Of a stretch of 64,000 nt of DNA, positions 43,301 to 56,017 are shown in pieces. The notes beneath the pieces were generated by a model, which was not told the DNA's origin, made no database searches, and worked only from the letters and a program-made list of their open reading frames with translations. The stretch is from assembly GCF_004342225.1 (NCBI RefSeq), contig NZ_SMAR01000016.1, positions 1-64,000 of the forward strand. The letters run 5' to 3'. A program made the translations under genes and the position numbers. This DNA is from Martelella mediterranea. Its GTDB lineage: Bacteria; Pseudomonadota; Alphaproteobacteria; Rhizobiales; Rhizobiaceae. Numbering within the stretch: position 1 is the stretch's first letter; each line of letters opens with the position of its first letter.

Positions 43301-45760
43301 ATGAGCAAAGTTACGAATCCCGACCTCCCTCTGCCCGCACCCCGCGCCAACGACGCTCAGGGACTTGCTGCTTCCATTCTCGAAAAGCTGACCTATGAAG
43401 TGGGCAAGGACACAATTGTCGCCCGCCCGCATGACTGGCTGCGCGCAATCAGCCTTGCCGTGCGTGACCGCATCATCGACAACTGGATGGAATCGACACG
43501 CAGAACTTACGAAGACGGTTCAAAACGCGTTTATTACCTCTCGCTCGAATTTCTTATCGGACGGCTTCTGCGCGATTCAATCTCTAACCTTGAACTGATG
43601 GAAGAGATTAATGAGGCCCTTGAACAGATGGGCGTCAGCCTGGTCGAAATCGCACAACTGGAGCCAGACGCAGCGCTCGGAAATGGCGGCCTTGGCAGGC
43701 TCGCCGCCTGCTTCATGGAAAGCCTGGCGACGGTTGATGTTCCCGCCTATGGTTACGGAATTCGCTATGTGAACGGACTATTCCGGCAGGAAATCGCCGA
43801 TGGCTGGCAGGTCGAGCTTCCCGAGAACTGGCTTGCGCATGGCAATCCCTGGGAGTTCCACCGCCGCGAAAGCACATATGAGATCAATTTTGGTGGCAAA
43901 GTCGATATTATCGAGGAAGGTGGCAAAGAGCCACGCTATGAATGGAAGCCTTCCGAACGCATGATTGCCGAGGCCTATGACACACCGGTTGTTGGCTGGC
44001 GGGCAAAGCGCGTGAATACGCTTCGCCTCTGGTCGGCTGACCCGATCGACCCGATACTTCTCGACAAATTCAATGCCGGTGACCATATCGGCGCTCTGGA
44101 AGAAAGCACAAAGGCAGAAACACTAACCCGCGTGCTTTACCCCGCCGATGCCAACGAGGCCGGGCAGGAGCTGCGCCTGCGCCAGGAATACTTCTTCTCC
44201 TCGGCATCGCTGCAGGACATCCTCCGCCGCCACGTGGAACAGTTCGGCGATCTTTCGCTTCTGCCGGAAAAAGTCGCAATCCACATGAACGATACGCATC
44301 CGTCGATCGCTGTCGTTGAGCTGATGCGACTGCTGATCGACATTCATGGCGTCGAGTTCGACACCGCCTGGGACCTGACCACGCGAACGTTTGCCTATAC
44401 CAACCACACGCTGCTGCCTGAGGCCCTAGAAAGCTGGCCTGTACCGCTGTTTGAACGGCTGTTTCCGCGGCATATGCAGCTCGTTTATGCGATCAACGCA
44501 AAAATCCTGCTTTCAGCCCGCAAGGAAGCAGGAACCGATGATGACGCCATTCGCCAGATTTCTCTGATTGATGAAGGTGGCCAGCGCCGCGTGCGCATGG
44601 GCAATCTCGCCTTCCTCGGTTCGCACAGCGTCAACGGTGTTTCGGCATTGCATACGGAACTGATGAAAGACACGGTGTTCTACAATCTGCACCGCCTTCA
44701 TCCGGATCGCATCAACAACAAGACCAACGGCATTACGCCGCGTCGCTGGCTGAAAGAATGCAACCCGGGCCTGACCGGCCTTATTCGTGAATCAATCGGC
44801 GATGCATTTCTGGATGATACGGAAAAGCTTCAGGCTCTTAATGATCTGGCCGAAGATTCCAGCTTCCAGGAGCGCTTCGCTGAAATCAAATATCAAAACA
44901 AGGTCAAACTCTCGAACCTTGTCGGTGAACGGCTTGGCACCCGCATAGATCCGGCAGCGATGTTTGATATTCAGATCAAGCGCATTCACGAATATAAGCG
45001 CCAGCTTCTGAACATCATTGAAGCGATTGCCCTATACGATCAGATCCGGTCGCATCCGGAAATGGAATGGGTGCCGCGCGTCAAGCTTTTCGCGGGCAAG
45101 GCAGCACCGAGTTACCACAATGCCAAGCTGATCATCAAACTGGCCAATGATGTCGCCAGGGTCATCAACAATGACCCGGCGGTGCGTGGTCTTCTGAAGA
45201 TCGTGTTCATTCCGAACTATAACGTCTCCACAGCGGAAGTGATGATCCCGGCTGCGGACCTGTCTGAACAGATTTCGACAGCCGGTATGGAAGCGTCAGG
45301 CACAGGTAATATGAAATTCGCCCTGAACGGCGCACTCACGATCGGCACACTGGATGGTGCCAACGTCGAAATGCGAGACTGGGTCGGCGAGGAAAATATG
45401 GTGATCTTCGGTCTGACGGCTGAGGAAGTCGAAAAGGCTCGCGCAGACGGCCACAACCCACGTCAGATCATCGAGTCCTCTAAAGAACTCTCGCAGGCCC
45501 TTTCAGCCATTGCCTCAGGCGTTTTCTCACACGATGACCCGGGCCGCTACACCGACCTCATTGGCGGTCTTTATGATCATGACTGGTTCATGGTTGCTGC
45601 TGATTTCGATGCCTTTGCTGCAGCACAGCGTGAAGTCGACACGATCTGGAACGATCGTACCTTATGGAACGTTAAGGCAATTCGAAACACTGCGCGCATG
45701 GGATGGTTCTCGTCTGACCGGACGATCAGGGAGTATGCGCGCGACATCTGGAGAGCGTGA
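43301..45760 (+). CDS. glgP: Glycogen/starch phosphorylase
   Basis: 819 residues, full length. GNGGLGRLAACFMESLAT and GYGIRYVNGLFRQ mark the N-terminal half. The PLP-binding lysine is in ASGTGNMKFALNGALTIGTLDGANVEM. It releases glucose-1-phosphate from glycogen ends. First gene of the glg operon, with a 244-base upstream region (43057-43300) that must carry the operon promoter; I could not pick a clear -35/-10 pair. The stop codon overlaps the glgB start (TGATG). Confidence 0.96.
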   Translation: MSKVTNPDLPLPAPRANDAQGLAASILEKLTYEVGKDTIVARPHDWLRAISLAVRDRIIDNWMESTRRTYEDGSKRVYYLSLEFLIGRLLRDSISNLELMEEINEALEQMGVSLVEIAQLEPDAALGNGGLGRLAACFMESLATVDVPAYGYGIRYVNGLFRQEIADGWQVELPENWLAHGNPWEFHRRESTYEINFGGKVDIIEEGGKEPRYEWKPSERMIAEAYDTPVVGWRAKRVNTLRLWSADPIDPILLDKFNAGDHIGALEESTKAETLTRVLYPADANEAGQELRLRQEYFFSSASLQDILRRHVEQFGDLSLLPEKVAIHMNDTHPSIAVVELMRLLIDIHGVEFDTAWDLTTRTFAYTNHTLLPEALESWPVPLFERLFPRHMQLVYAINAKILLSARKEAGTDDDAIRQISLIDEGGQRRVRMGNLAFLGSHSVNGVSALHTELMKDTVFYNLHRLHPDRINNKTNGITPRRWLKECNPGLTGLIRESIGDAFLDDTEKLQALNDLAEDSSFQERFAEIKYQNKVKLSNLVGERLGTRIDPAAMFDIQIKRIHEYKRQLLNIIEAIALYDQIRSHPEMEWVPRVKLFAGKAAPSYHNAKLIIKLANDVARVINNDPAVRGLLKIVFIPNYNVSTAEVMIPAADLSEQISTAGMEASGTGNMKFALNGALTIGTLDGANVEMRDWVGEENMVIFGLTAEEVEKARADGHNPRQIIESSKELSQALSAIASGVFSHDDPGRYTDLIGGLYDHDWFMVAADFDAFAAAQREVDTIWNDRTLWNVKAIRNTARMGWFSSDRTIREYARDIWRA

Positions 45761-47970
45761 TGAAATTGCCGGAATCCAATAATCCGGACGGCGGGCGGGG
45801 CCATGCCCCGCCTCGGGAGGAAATCGAGAGTATTCTGAACGCGACCCACGGGAATGCGTTTTCCGTGCTCGGCATCCAGGACACAGGAACGGCACATGTA
45901 GCCCGATGTTTTCTGCCCGGTGCTGAAAGCGTTGAAGCTTTCGATCTGAAAGGTTCCCCAATCGGTAAACTTGATCGGATCGACGATTCAGGTTTTTTCT
46001 CAGGACCAGTCTCAGTTGAAGGATTTGTACCGATCCGTTTTCATGCGAAGCGCGGCGGTGACGAATGGGATGTGACAGACCCTTATAGCTTCTGGCCCGT
46101 ACTCGGCCCGATGGATGATTATTTTGTTCGCGAAGGGTCGCACCTCAGACTGTTCGATAAACTTGGCGCACGCCCGATTACTCATCAGGGCGTGGACGGA
46201 TTTCATTTCGCTGTCTGGGCACCCAACGCAAGACGTGTATCCGTCGTCGGCGACTTCAACGGCTGGGATGGTCGCCGCCATATGATGCGGTTTCGTACCG
46301 ATTCAGGCGTCTGGGAGATTTTCGCTCCCGACGTAAAGCCCGGCTCGGCGTATAAATTCGAGATCATCGGCGCGGACGGAACATTGCTGCCGCTTAAGGC
46401 AGACCCTTTTGCCCGCCGCTCGGAACTTCGTCCACAGACCGCTTCGATCACTGCGAAGGATCTGGAACAGGAATGGAACGACGAAGCCCACCGTGAGCAC
46501 TGGTCAACCTGCGACCGGCGCCGCGAGCCAATTTCGATTTATGAAGTTCACGCCGGTTCATGGCAACGCGGCGATGATGGTTCTTTTTTGAGTTGGGACG
46601 AACTGGCAGACCGGCTGATCCCCTATTGTGCCGATATGGGTTTCACCCACATCGAATTCCTCCCGGTTTCAGAGTACCCCTACGATCCCTCATGGGGCTA
46701 TCAGACGACGGGGCTTTATACGCCAACGGCGCGTTTTGGAGAACCGGAAGGCTTTGCCCGATTTGTCAATGGCTGCCATAAGGTTGGTCTTGGTGTGATC
46801 CTGGATTGGGTCCCGGCACATTTCCCGACAGATCAGCATGGCCTGAAGTGGTTTGACGGCACAGCGCTCTATGAACATGCTGATCCGCGGCAGGGCTTTC
46901 ACCCTGACTGGAACACTGCGATCTACAATTTCGGGCGCACGGAAGTCGCGTCATTCCTGTTGAACAATGCGCTCTACTGGGGTGAAAAATTCCACGTCGA
47001 TGGCCTGCGTGTCGATGCTGTAGCCTCCATGCTCTACCTCGACTACTCCCGCAAACACGGCGAATGGGTGCCGAATGAATATGGCGGGAATGAAAACCTC
47101 GGCGCTGTCCGGTTCATTCAGGAAACCAACAAGGCGGTTTACGGTCAGCATCCGGAAATGATGACGATTGCCGAGGAATCAACGGCGTGGCCAAAGGTTT
47201 CCCAGCCGGTGCATGAAGGGGGACTTGGTTTCGGTTTCAAGTGGAATATGGGTTTCATGCATGACACCCTTTCCTATTTTGCCCGCGAGCCGATTTTCCG
47301 CAAACATCACCATCAGGAAATCACTTTCGGCCTGCTTTACGCGTTTTCGGAAAACTACGTTCTGCCGCTTTCACATGACGAGGTCGTGCATGGAAAAGGG
47401 TCTCTGATCGCAAAGATGCCGGGAGACGACTGGCAGAAATTCGCCAATCTCAAAGCCTATTACGCATTCATGTGGGGGTATCCGGGCAAGAAGCTTCTTT
47501 TCATGGGGCAGGAATTTGCCCAATGGAGCGAATGGAGCGAAGCACGGGGCCTGGACTGGAACCTGCTGCAATATCAGACTCATGAAGGCATCCGGCGGCT
47601 GGTGCGTGACCTCAACTTCACTTACCGCGCCAAACCGGCTCTTCATGCCCGTGATTGCGAACCCGAGGGCTTCGAATGGGTCATCGTCGATGATGCCGAT
47701 AACTCCGTCTTCGCCTGGCAGCGCAAGGCGCCCGGTGAAAAGCCTGTTATTATCGTATGCAATCTGACGCCGGTGCCCCGCGAGGGCTACCATGTACCGC
47801 TTCCCAAAGCCGGTATCTGGCGTGAAATTCTCAATACCGACGCCGAAATCTATGGCGGCAGCGGAATGGGCAATGGCGGGCGCGTACGCGCAGATCTCCA
47901 TGATAATGGCTCGATCACTGCCGGCCTGACCTTGCCGCCGCTTGCGACCATCATGCTGGAACCGGAATGA
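45760..47970 (+). CDS. glgB: 1,4-alpha-glucan branching enzyme
   Basis: 736 residues. N-terminal glycogen-branching domains (about 20-230, with [22 protein letters not shown]) precede the GH13 barrel: [28 protein letters not shown] (nucleophile Asp), [12 protein letters not shown] (acid Glu), [15 protein letters not shown]. It makes alpha-1,6 branches in glycogen. ATG 45760 overlaps the glgP stop, and the C-terminal beta domain ends ATIMLEPE. Confidence 0.96.
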   Translation: MKLPESNNPDGGRGHAPPREEIESILNATHGNAFSVLGIQDTGTAHVARCFLPGAESVEAFDLKGSPIGKLDRIDDSGFFSGPVSVEGFVPIRFHAKRGGDEWDVTDPYSFWPVLGPMDDYFVREGSHLRLFDKLGARPITHQGVDGFHFAVWAPNARRVSVVGDFNGWDGRRHMMRFRTDSGVWEIFAPDVKPGSAYKFEIIGADGTLLPLKADPFARRSELRPQTASITAKDLEQEWNDEAHREHWSTCDRRREPISIYEVHAGSWQRGDDGSFLSWDELADRLIPYCADMGFTHIEFLPVSEYPYDPSWGYQTTGLYTPTARFGEPEGFARFVNGCHKVGLGVILDWVPAHFPTDQHGLKWFDGTALYEHADPRQGFHPDWNTAIYNFGRTEVASFLLNNALYWGEKFHVDGLRVDAVASMLYLDYSRKHGEWVPNEYGGNENLGAVRFIQETNKAVYGQHPEMMTIAEESTAWPKVSQPVHEGGLGFGFKWNMGFMHDTLSYFAREPIFRKHHHQEITFGLLYAFSENYVLPLSHDEVVHGKGSLIAKMPGDDWQKFANLKAYYAFMWGYPGKKLLFMGQEFAQWSEWSEARGLDWNLLQYQTHEGIRRLVRDLNFTYRAKPALHARDCEPEGFEWVIVDDADNSVFAWQRKAPGEKPVIIVCNLTPVPREGYHVPLPKAGIWREILNTDAEIYGGSGMGNGGRVRADLHDNGSITAGLTLPPLATIMLEPE

Positions 47971-47986
47971 AAAGTGGGAGGGAAGG

Positions 47987-49252
47987 ATGAAACAAAAGGC
48001 TGGACACCAACCTCTGGCGCGTGATGCCATGGCCTATGTACTGGCTGGCGGACGCGGCAGCCGTCTGAAGGAGCTGACCGATACCCGCGCCAAACCCGCC
48101 GTCTATTTCGGTGGCAAGGCGCGCATTATCGACTTCGCCCTTTCAAATGCACTCAACTCCGGTATCCGCCGCATTGGCGTTGCCACCCAGTACAAGGCAC
48201 ATTCCCTCATCCGGCATATGCAGCTTGGCTGGAACTTTTTTCGCCCGGAACGTAATGAGAGCTTCGATATTCTGCCCGCGTCCCAGCGCGTTTCTGAAAC
48301 GCAGTGGTATGAAGGAACCGCCGACGCTGTTTACCAGAATATCGACATCATCGAATCCTATGCACCGGAATTCATGATCATTCTCGCCGGTGATCACGTC
48401 TACAAGATGGACTATGAACCGATGCTGCAGCAGCACGTCGATTCCGGTGCAGACATCACGATCGGTTGCCTTGAAGTCCCGGTGGAAGAGGCGCGCGGCT
48501 TCGGAGTCATGCATGTTGACGGCAATGACACGATCGTCGATTTTGTCGAAAAGCCAGCCGATCCACCCGGAATTCCCGGAAACGAAACAATGTCGCTCGC
48601 ATCGATGGGCATTTACGTTTTCAATCGCAAATTCCTGTTTGACTGCCTCGAACGGGATGCCGCAGATCCGACCTCAAGCCGCGATTTCGGCAAGGATATT
48701 GTTCCCTACATCGTCAAAAACGGCAAAGCGGTCGCCCATCGCTTTTCCAGCAGTTGCGTTCGATCCAGCCGCGAAGACCGGGCCTACTGGCGCGATGTGG
48801 GAACGCTGGATGCTTACTGGCAGGCCAATATCGATCTGACAGGCATTGTTCCGGATCTCGATATTTACGACAAATCCTGGCCGGTCTGGACCTATTCGGA
48901 AGCCACGCCACCGGCAAAGTTTGTCCATGATGATGAAAACCGCCGTGGATCGGCCATTTCATCCGTTGTTTCAGGCGATTGCATCATTTCCGGCTCCCAG
49001 CTTTATAAAAGCCTGCTGTTTACCGGTGTGCGGGCAAATTCCTATTCCCGCCTCGAAGGTGCCGTCATTCTACCGCATGTCTACATCAGCCGCTACGCGC
49101 AGCTGAAAAACGTCATTATTGATCATGGCGTGCGGATTCCTGAAGGCCTCGTGGTCGGAGAGGATTCCGAGCTTGATGCCAAACGCTTCAGGCGAACTGA
49201 AAGTGGTGTGTGCCTGATCACGCAATCCATGATCGACAAACTGGAAGACTAA
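47987..49252 (+). CDS. glgC: Glucose-1-phosphate adenylyltransferase (ADP-glucose pyrophosphorylase)
   Basis: 421 residues from ATG 47987 after GGAGGGAAGG. Nucleotide motif [36 protein letters not shown], catalytic region [16 protein letters not shown], and substrate loop FVEKPADPP. The C-terminal half is a left-handed beta helix used for allosteric control. It makes ADP-glucose from ATP and glucose-1-phosphate, the committed step of glycogen synthesis, and in alphaproteobacteria it usually responds to pyruvate or fructose-6-phosphate. Confidence 0.96.
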   Translation: MKQKAGHQPLARDAMAYVLAGGRGSRLKELTDTRAKPAVYFGGKARIIDFALSNALNSGIRRIGVATQYKAHSLIRHMQLGWNFFRPERNESFDILPASQRVSETQWYEGTADAVYQNIDIIESYAPEFMIILAGDHVYKMDYEPMLQQHVDSGADITIGCLEVPVEEARGFGVMHVDGNDTIVDFVEKPADPPGIPGNETMSLASMGIYVFNRKFLFDCLERDAADPTSSRDFGKDIVPYIVKNGKAVAHRFSSSCVRSSREDRAYWRDVGTLDAYWQANIDLTGIVPDLDIYDKSWPVWTYSEATPPAKFVHDDENRRGSAISSVVSGDCIISGSQLYKSLLFTGVRANSYSRLEGAVILPHVYISRYAQLKNVIIDHGVRIPEGLVVGEDSELDAKRFRRTESGVCLITQSMIDKLED

Positions 49253-49255
49253 TCC

Positions 49256-50701
49256 ATGAAGGTTCTTTCCGTCACATCGGAAATCTACCCGCTGATCAAG
49301 ACCGGTGGACTGGCTGACGTCGCAGGCGCCCTGCCATTGGCGCTCCACGGCTTCGGCGTTCAGACCCGGTCACTGATCCCCGGCTACCCGGCCGTGATGA
49401 AAGCCATTGGCGACAAAGCTGAAAAGCTGATGGATTTCCCGGATATTCTGGGAGAAACGGGAAGCCTGCTTTATGCAAGACATGCCGGGCTTGAATTGCT
49501 GGTCCTCGATGCTCCGGCCTATTTCAATCGGTTCGGTAATCCCTACAATTCATCGACAGGCGAAGGTTATTCCGACAACTGGCGACGCTTCGGTGCGCTA
49601 GCCAAAGCCGCGGCCGATATTGCGGCTGGTGCCTTGCCGGACTGGGAGCCTGACATCGTCCATGCCCATGACTGGCAGGCAGCGATGACCCCGGTTTATA
49701 TGCGCTATGCCGAAGCACCGGAAAAGCCCTCAATTATCACCATTCATAATATCGCGTTTCAGGGACAGTTCGACCCTGCAATTTTCCCCGCCTTGCGGCT
49801 TCCGGCGCACGCCATGGCTGTCGATGGCGTGGAATATTACGGCACGGTTGGCTACCTCAAGGGCGGTTTGCAAGCCGCCTGGGCCGTGACCACCGTCAGC
49901 CCGACCTATGCTGATGAAATTCAGACCCCGCAATATGGCATGGGGATGGAGGGGTTGATTTCCGCACGTTCGGAAACTGTTCACGGCATCGTCAATGGCA
50001 TTGATACAGATGTCTGGGACCCGGAGACAGATGATTCAATCGCCCGGCGCTATAGCTGTGCCAAACTGCGGCAACGTGCACAAAACCGGGAAACGCTGAG
50101 CGAGCGGTTCGGCCTTGATAATGACGATTCACCGATTTTTTGCGTTGTATCGCGTCTCACATGGCAAAAGGGCATGGACCTTCTCGCAGAAACCGTCGGC
50201 GATATCGTTGCCATGGGTGGAAAGCTCGCCGTACTGGGCACCGGTGACCACCATCTGGAACACGCTTTCGAAAGAGCCGTGCGGCTCTATCCGGGACGTG
50301 TTGGCACCATTATCGGTTATGACGAAACGCTTTCGCACACTTTGCAAGCTGGCTCAGACGCCATTTTGATCCCCTCCCGCTTTGAACCCTGCGGGCTGAC
50401 CCAGCTTTACGGCCTCAGATATGGTTGCGTTCCGGTTGTCGCACGAACCGGCGGGCTTGCCGATACAATTATCGATGCGAACCCTGCGGCCCTGAAAGCC
50501 AAGGCCGCAACCGGCATACAGTTCTCGCCCGTCGAGCGTACATCGCTTGTTCAGGCTATCCGCCGTACTGTCCGCCTTTATAAGGACAAGAAAGTCTGGC
50601 TGCAGATGCAAAAGCAGGGCATGAAGACTGATGTCTCGTGGGACGCCAGTGCCGAGCGCTACGCCGAGATTTATTCAAAACTCTATAATATGGTGCATTA
50701 A
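49256..50701 (+). CDS. glgA: Glycogen synthase (ADP-glucose, GT5)
   Basis: 481 residues. The ADP-glucose-binding [20 protein letters not shown] is at the N-terminus. [29 protein letters not shown] and the catalytic C-terminal [29 protein letters not shown] are all intact. It elongates alpha-1,4-glucan. It starts three bases after glgC. Confidence 0.97.
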   Translation: MKVLSVTSEIYPLIKTGGLADVAGALPLALHGFGVQTRSLIPGYPAVMKAIGDKAEKLMDFPDILGETGSLLYARHAGLELLVLDAPAYFNRFGNPYNSSTGEGYSDNWRRFGALAKAAADIAAGALPDWEPDIVHAHDWQAAMTPVYMRYAEAPEKPSIITIHNIAFQGQFDPAIFPALRLPAHAMAVDGVEYYGTVGYLKGGLQAAWAVTTVSPTYADEIQTPQYGMGMEGLISARSETVHGIVNGIDTDVWDPETDDSIARRYSCAKLRQRAQNRETLSERFGLDNDDSPIFCVVSRLTWQKGMDLLAETVGDIVAMGGKLAVLGTGDHHLEHAFERAVRLYPGRVGTIIGYDETLSHTLQAGSDAILIPSRFEPCGLTQLYGLRYGCVPVVARTGGLADTIIDANPAALKAKAATGIQFSPVERTSLVQAIRRTVRLYKDKKVWLQMQKQGMKTDVSWDASAERYAEIYSKLYNMVH

Positions 50702-52333
<1,632 letters not shown>

Positions 52334-52429
52334 TTTCCATCGTTCACCTTCAAGGGACATGCCCAGAAACATAAGGTCAGGCCGTATCCATTGGTCAACC
52401 ATTCGTGGATGCGACCTGAACGGGATTTG

Positions 52430-54412
52430 ATGAGCAGTATCGAAAACAAGCCAGGCGTCCGGGTCACCGATCGGGGCGTTGAATTTTCTGTCTATTCGGA
52501 GAACGCGACCGGCATTGAGCTTTGCCTTTATGACGACAAAGGTGAGCATGAGACCAGACGCCTGCCAATGTCCCATGGCGGCAAGAATGTTTACACACTC
52601 TTTGTTGACGGACTTAAGCCGGGACAGCGCTACGGATACCGCGCCTTCGGCAACTTCGATCCGATGCACGGCCAGTGGTTTGATCCTTCAAAACTGCTGG
52701 TCGATCCTCATGCCAAGCAGATCGACCGGCCCTACCAGTTCGATCCGATACTCAGCGATTTCGGGACAGATACAGCTCACCTTGTTCCCAAAGGCATCGT
52801 CACCGCAGACCTTGATGAAGCAACGAACCATATCGACTTCCCCTCCGGCGGCCTGATTTATGAGGCGAATGTCAAGGCACTGACCCAGATGAACCCGCAT
52901 GTACCCGAATCCATTCGCGGCACAGTCGCCGCGCTTGGACATAGGGCAGTCATTGAACACCTGCAAAAGCTGGGCGTAGATGCCATCGAGCTGATGCCCG
53001 TGACCGCATGGATTGACGAGCGCCACCTCATACCCCTCAATCTGAGAAATGCATGGGGCTATAACCCGGTCACCTTTATGGCTCTTGAACCGCGCATTTG
53101 TCCCGGTGGCCTGAAGGAGCTCAGAGAAGCGGTAGACGCGCTGCATCAGGCGGGGATCGGCGTCATACTGGACCTTGTCTTCAATCACACAGGTGAAGGT
53201 GACCAGTTCGGCGGTTCCTTAAGCTTTCGCGGCCTTGATAACGCAGTCTATTACAGGCTGGCAGAGGACGACGCCTCGGTGATGATCAATGATACCGGCT
53301 GCGGCAACACGATTGCTTGCGATCATCCGCATGTCCGGCAGATGATCGTCGACAGCCTCAAACATTTTATCACACAGGCCGGTGTTGACGGCTTTCGTTT
53401 TGACCTTGCTCCTATTCTGGGGCGCACGCGAGACGGCTTCCAAACCCATGCGGAAACGCTGAATGCGATTTTGAATGATCCTGTGCTGAAGAACCGTACG
53501 ATGATTGCCGAACCCTGGGATATCGGCCCTGGCGGCTATCAGCTGGGGCACTTTCCCGCACCGTTTCTGGAGTGGAATGACCGCGCGCGCGACGATTTGA
53601 GAAAATTCTGGCGTGGTGACCAGTCTATGACCGGACGCCTCGCTGATGCCATTTCCGGCTCATCGCATATCTTTTCGACCCGTGATTCCAACGAAACGCG
53701 GACCGTGAACTTTATCGCAGCGCATGACGGCATGACGCTCCACGACATGACAGCCTATGTGCACAAGCATAACGGAGCGAATGGCGAACATAATCGCGAT
53801 GGCCATAACGAAAACTACTCGTGGAACAATGGCGTGGAGGGCGACACCGATAATCATAAGGTCGTCGATAGCCGTAAACGCGACATGAGGGCCTTGCTTT
53901 CAACCCTGTTTGCCAGCCGCGGCGCCATCATGCTGAAGGCGGGAGACGAAGGCGGACACAGCCAGAACGGCAACAACAATGCCTATTGTCAGGATAATGA
54001 AATCACGTGGCTGAACTGGGAAGATATGGATGAAGACCTTATCGACCACACTGCCAGCCTTTCAGCACTTCGCAAACGCTTTGCCGTTTTTTCCGAAACG
54101 GCGTTTTTCACGGAGAACGACGTCACGTGGCTCCGCCCTGACGGCAAAGTCATGGAGGTTGCAGACTGGGAAGCGCCGGAATGTGACAGCCTCAGCATCG
54201 TGCTCAACACAGAAGACCGGACCACAGGTCACAAGACACGGCTGGCCGTTCTGATCAATCGCAGCCACGATGAAAAGACCTTTGATCTGCCTGAAGATGA
54301 TCGCCATGGCTGGCACATGATTACCGGCGAAAGACAGGGCACTGTCGAGATCGCGCTTGAACCCCGCTCGGTATCGTTTTATGCCGAGGAACTCTCAGAC
54401 ACCGAAGCCTGA
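52430..54412 (+). CDS. glgX: Glycogen debranching enzyme GlgX (isoamylase-type GH13)
   Basis: 660 residues if started at ATG 52430 (MSSIENKPG); in-frame ATG 52409 is an alternative and neither has a strong ribosome site. A CBM48 domain is at the N-terminus (GVRVTDRGVEFSVYSENATGIELCLYDD), then a GH13 barrel with DLVFNHTGEG, DGFRFDLAPILGR (nucleophile), MIAEPWDIGPGGYQLG (acid) and NFIAAHDGMTLHDM. It removes the short branches left by GlgP. Last gene of the glycogen operon. Confidence 0.94.
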   Translation: MSSIENKPGVRVTDRGVEFSVYSENATGIELCLYDDKGEHETRRLPMSHGGKNVYTLFVDGLKPGQRYGYRAFGNFDPMHGQWFDPSKLLVDPHAKQIDRPYQFDPILSDFGTDTAHLVPKGIVTADLDEATNHIDFPSGGLIYEANVKALTQMNPHVPESIRGTVAALGHRAVIEHLQKLGVDAIELMPVTAWIDERHLIPLNLRNAWGYNPVTFMALEPRICPGGLKELREAVDALHQAGIGVILDLVFNHTGEGDQFGGSLSFRGLDNAVYYRLAEDDASVMINDTGCGNTIACDHPHVRQMIVDSLKHFITQAGVDGFRFDLAPILGRTRDGFQTHAETLNAILNDPVLKNRTMIAEPWDIGPGGYQLGHFPAPFLEWNDRARDDLRKFWRGDQSMTGRLADAISGSSHIFSTRDSNETRTVNFIAAHDGMTLHDMTAYVHKHNGANGEHNRDGHNENYSWNNGVEGDTDNHKVVDSRKRDMRALLSTLFASRGAIMLKAGDEGGHSQNGNNNAYCQDNEITWLNWEDMDEDLIDHTASLSALRKRFAVFSETAFFTENDVTWLRPDGKVMEVADWEAPECDSLSIVLNTEDRTTGHKTRLAVLINRSHDEKTFDLPEDDRHGWHMITGERQGTVEIALEPRSVSFYAEELSDTEA

Positions 54413-54452
54413 GCGCGGCTGCGCGAGAGGCCACGCATCAAAACAATGAAAG

Positions 54453-54944
54453 ATGGCCCCCATGCCCATAGAAATTTCGCTTGCCGATGTGAAGAACTAT
54501 GTTGGCCATGAAGTTGGCGTATCGCGCTGGTTCACCGTCGACCAGACGATGATTGATACCTTTGCAGATGCCACGCTGGACCACCAGTTCATTCACACCG
54601 ACCCGGAACGCGCACGTGCGGAAAGTCCTTTTGGCGGAACTATCGCGCATGGTTTTCTGACACTCTCATTATTGTCGGCGATGAATTTCGACTGTGTACC
54701 GAAGGTGCGCGAGCAAACGATGGGCATCAATTTCGGCTTTGACAAAGTTCGCTTCATGACACCGGTGAAATGCGGTGCGCGGGTACGTGGACATTTCAAA
54801 CTCAATGAGGCCCGGTTTCGCGGCGGCGAGCTTCTGGCGATCAGCTACGGTGTGAGTATCGAGATTGAGGACGAACGAAAGCCAGCGCTCACAGCAGACT
54901 GGATCACGCTGATTCAGTTCAACGCAGAAGACCGGCCGGAATAG
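54453..54944 (+). CDS. MaoC-like dehydratase (NodN/R-hydratase family)
   Basis: 163 residues (160 if ATG 54462 is used). Hotdog fold with the hydratase-2 motif DHQFIHTDPERARAESPFGGTIAHGFLTLSL, including the catalytic Asp/His pair. The family hydrates trans-2-enoyl-CoA to R-3-hydroxyacyl-CoA, as in fatty acid or polyhydroxyalkanoate metabolism; nodulation protein NodN is a relative. It lies 40 bases after glgX on the same strand, so it may be read through from the glycogen operon, but no metabolic link is evident. Confidence 0.87.
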   Translation: MAPMPIEISLADVKNYVGHEVGVSRWFTVDQTMIDTFADATLDHQFIHTDPERARAESPFGGTIAHGFLTLSLLSAMNFDCVPKVREQTMGINFGFDKVRFMTPVKCGARVRGHFKLNEARFRGGELLAISYGVSIEIEDERKPALTADWITLIQFNAEDRPE

Positions 54945-54953
54945 GAGCGATCC

Positions 54954-56012
54954 TTGATCGAAAATGAAGCTGTTCGCGAAGGCTTTGAAAGGCAGGCACG
55001 GGCATGTAGTGAGCTTGGTTCGCCCTTCACCGCGCGGCTTTGCCGCATCGCGATTGAAAAGCTGGATCCTTCTTCGTCGATTGGTGCATTGATCAATAGC
55101 TGGTCGGAAGAGCGTGTTGTTGCCGATGCGCTGGCACTTCGGTTTTGTGGAGCGCTTCATGCCCTGAAGCGGCAGGGCTTTGCACCGCTGGTCGAGGTTT
55201 ACCCGCCGCAGCAGCCATCAGACCATATCCTTTGGGACGCGGTTCTGCGGGCTATTGATGAGAAAGCCGATTTCATCGCGGAGCGTATGCGGTTTGCACC
55301 ACAAACCAATGAAGTGCGCCGTTCAGCTGCTCTTTTTCCGGCATTTTCCGAAATTGCAGCGCGCTTTCCCGGAAAACCTCTGGTACTTTCGGAGATTGGA
55401 GCGTCTGCCGGGTTAAACCTGCTTTGGGACCGTTTCTCTTATAAACTATCTGAAAAGCGCTTTAAGCCGAATGGCGAAGTGCGTTTCGAAATTGTGCCAG
55501 AATGGAAGGGACCATTGCCGCCCGACCACCCGGTTGACGTTGCCGAGCGTGCAGGATGCGACCTCAATCCGCTTGATGCCAGCAATGAGGACCATTGCGA
55601 ACGGCTGATGTCTTATATCTGGGCCGACCAGACCGACCGGCTTCAACGAACGGAAAAAGCATTGGCTCTCGCGCGCGACGCGAAGCTCTCAGTCGACCGG
55701 GAAGACGCTCTCGTCTGGCTTCAGCAGCGTCTTTTAAAGCCACGTCCCGGCATGGTTCATGTGATCTATCATACGATCGCCTGGCAGTACCTGCCGGATG
55801 AAGCCCGAAGAGAGGGCGACCGTCTGATTGATGAAGCCGGACAAAAAGCAGGCACCGATGCTCCGATCTGCCGCCTTGCCATGGAAGCAGATGAGCAGAC
55901 ACCGGGTGCCGGTCTGACACTGACAATCTGGCCAGCAGGCGAAACACGACACGTCGGCAGAGCCGATTTTCACGGCCGGTGGATCGCTTGGCAGGGATGG
56001 AATAACACTTAA
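54954..56012 (+). CDS. DUF2332 family protein, function unknown
   Basis: 352 residues from TTG 54954, with TAGGAGCG eight bases before it. Recognisable as DUF2332 by the opening REGFERQARACSELGSPFTARLCRIAIEKL, then VLSEIGASAGLNLLWDRFSY, and a C-terminal IYHTIAWQYLP and LTIWPAGETRHVGRADFHGRWIAW. The GASAGLNL segment resembles a methyltransferase-like nucleotide loop, which is only an impression. The gene begins nine bases after the MaoC gene and ends five bases from convergent soxG. No function assigned. Confidence 0.75.
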   Translation: MIENEAVREGFERQARACSELGSPFTARLCRIAIEKLDPSSSIGALINSWSEERVVADALALRFCGALHALKRQGFAPLVEVYPPQQPSDHILWDAVLRAIDEKADFIAERMRFAPQTNEVRRSAALFPAFSEIAARFPGKPLVLSEIGASAGLNLLWDRFSYKLSEKRFKPNGEVRFEIVPEWKGPLPPDHPVDVAERAGCDLNPLDASNEDHCERLMSYIWADQTDRLQRTEKALALARDAKLSVDREDALVWLQQRLLKPRPGMVHVIYHTIAWQYLPDEARREGDRLIDEAGQKAGTDAPICRLAMEADEQTPGAGLTLTIWPAGETRHVGRADFHGRWIAWQGWNNT

Positions 56013-56017
56013 GAAGC

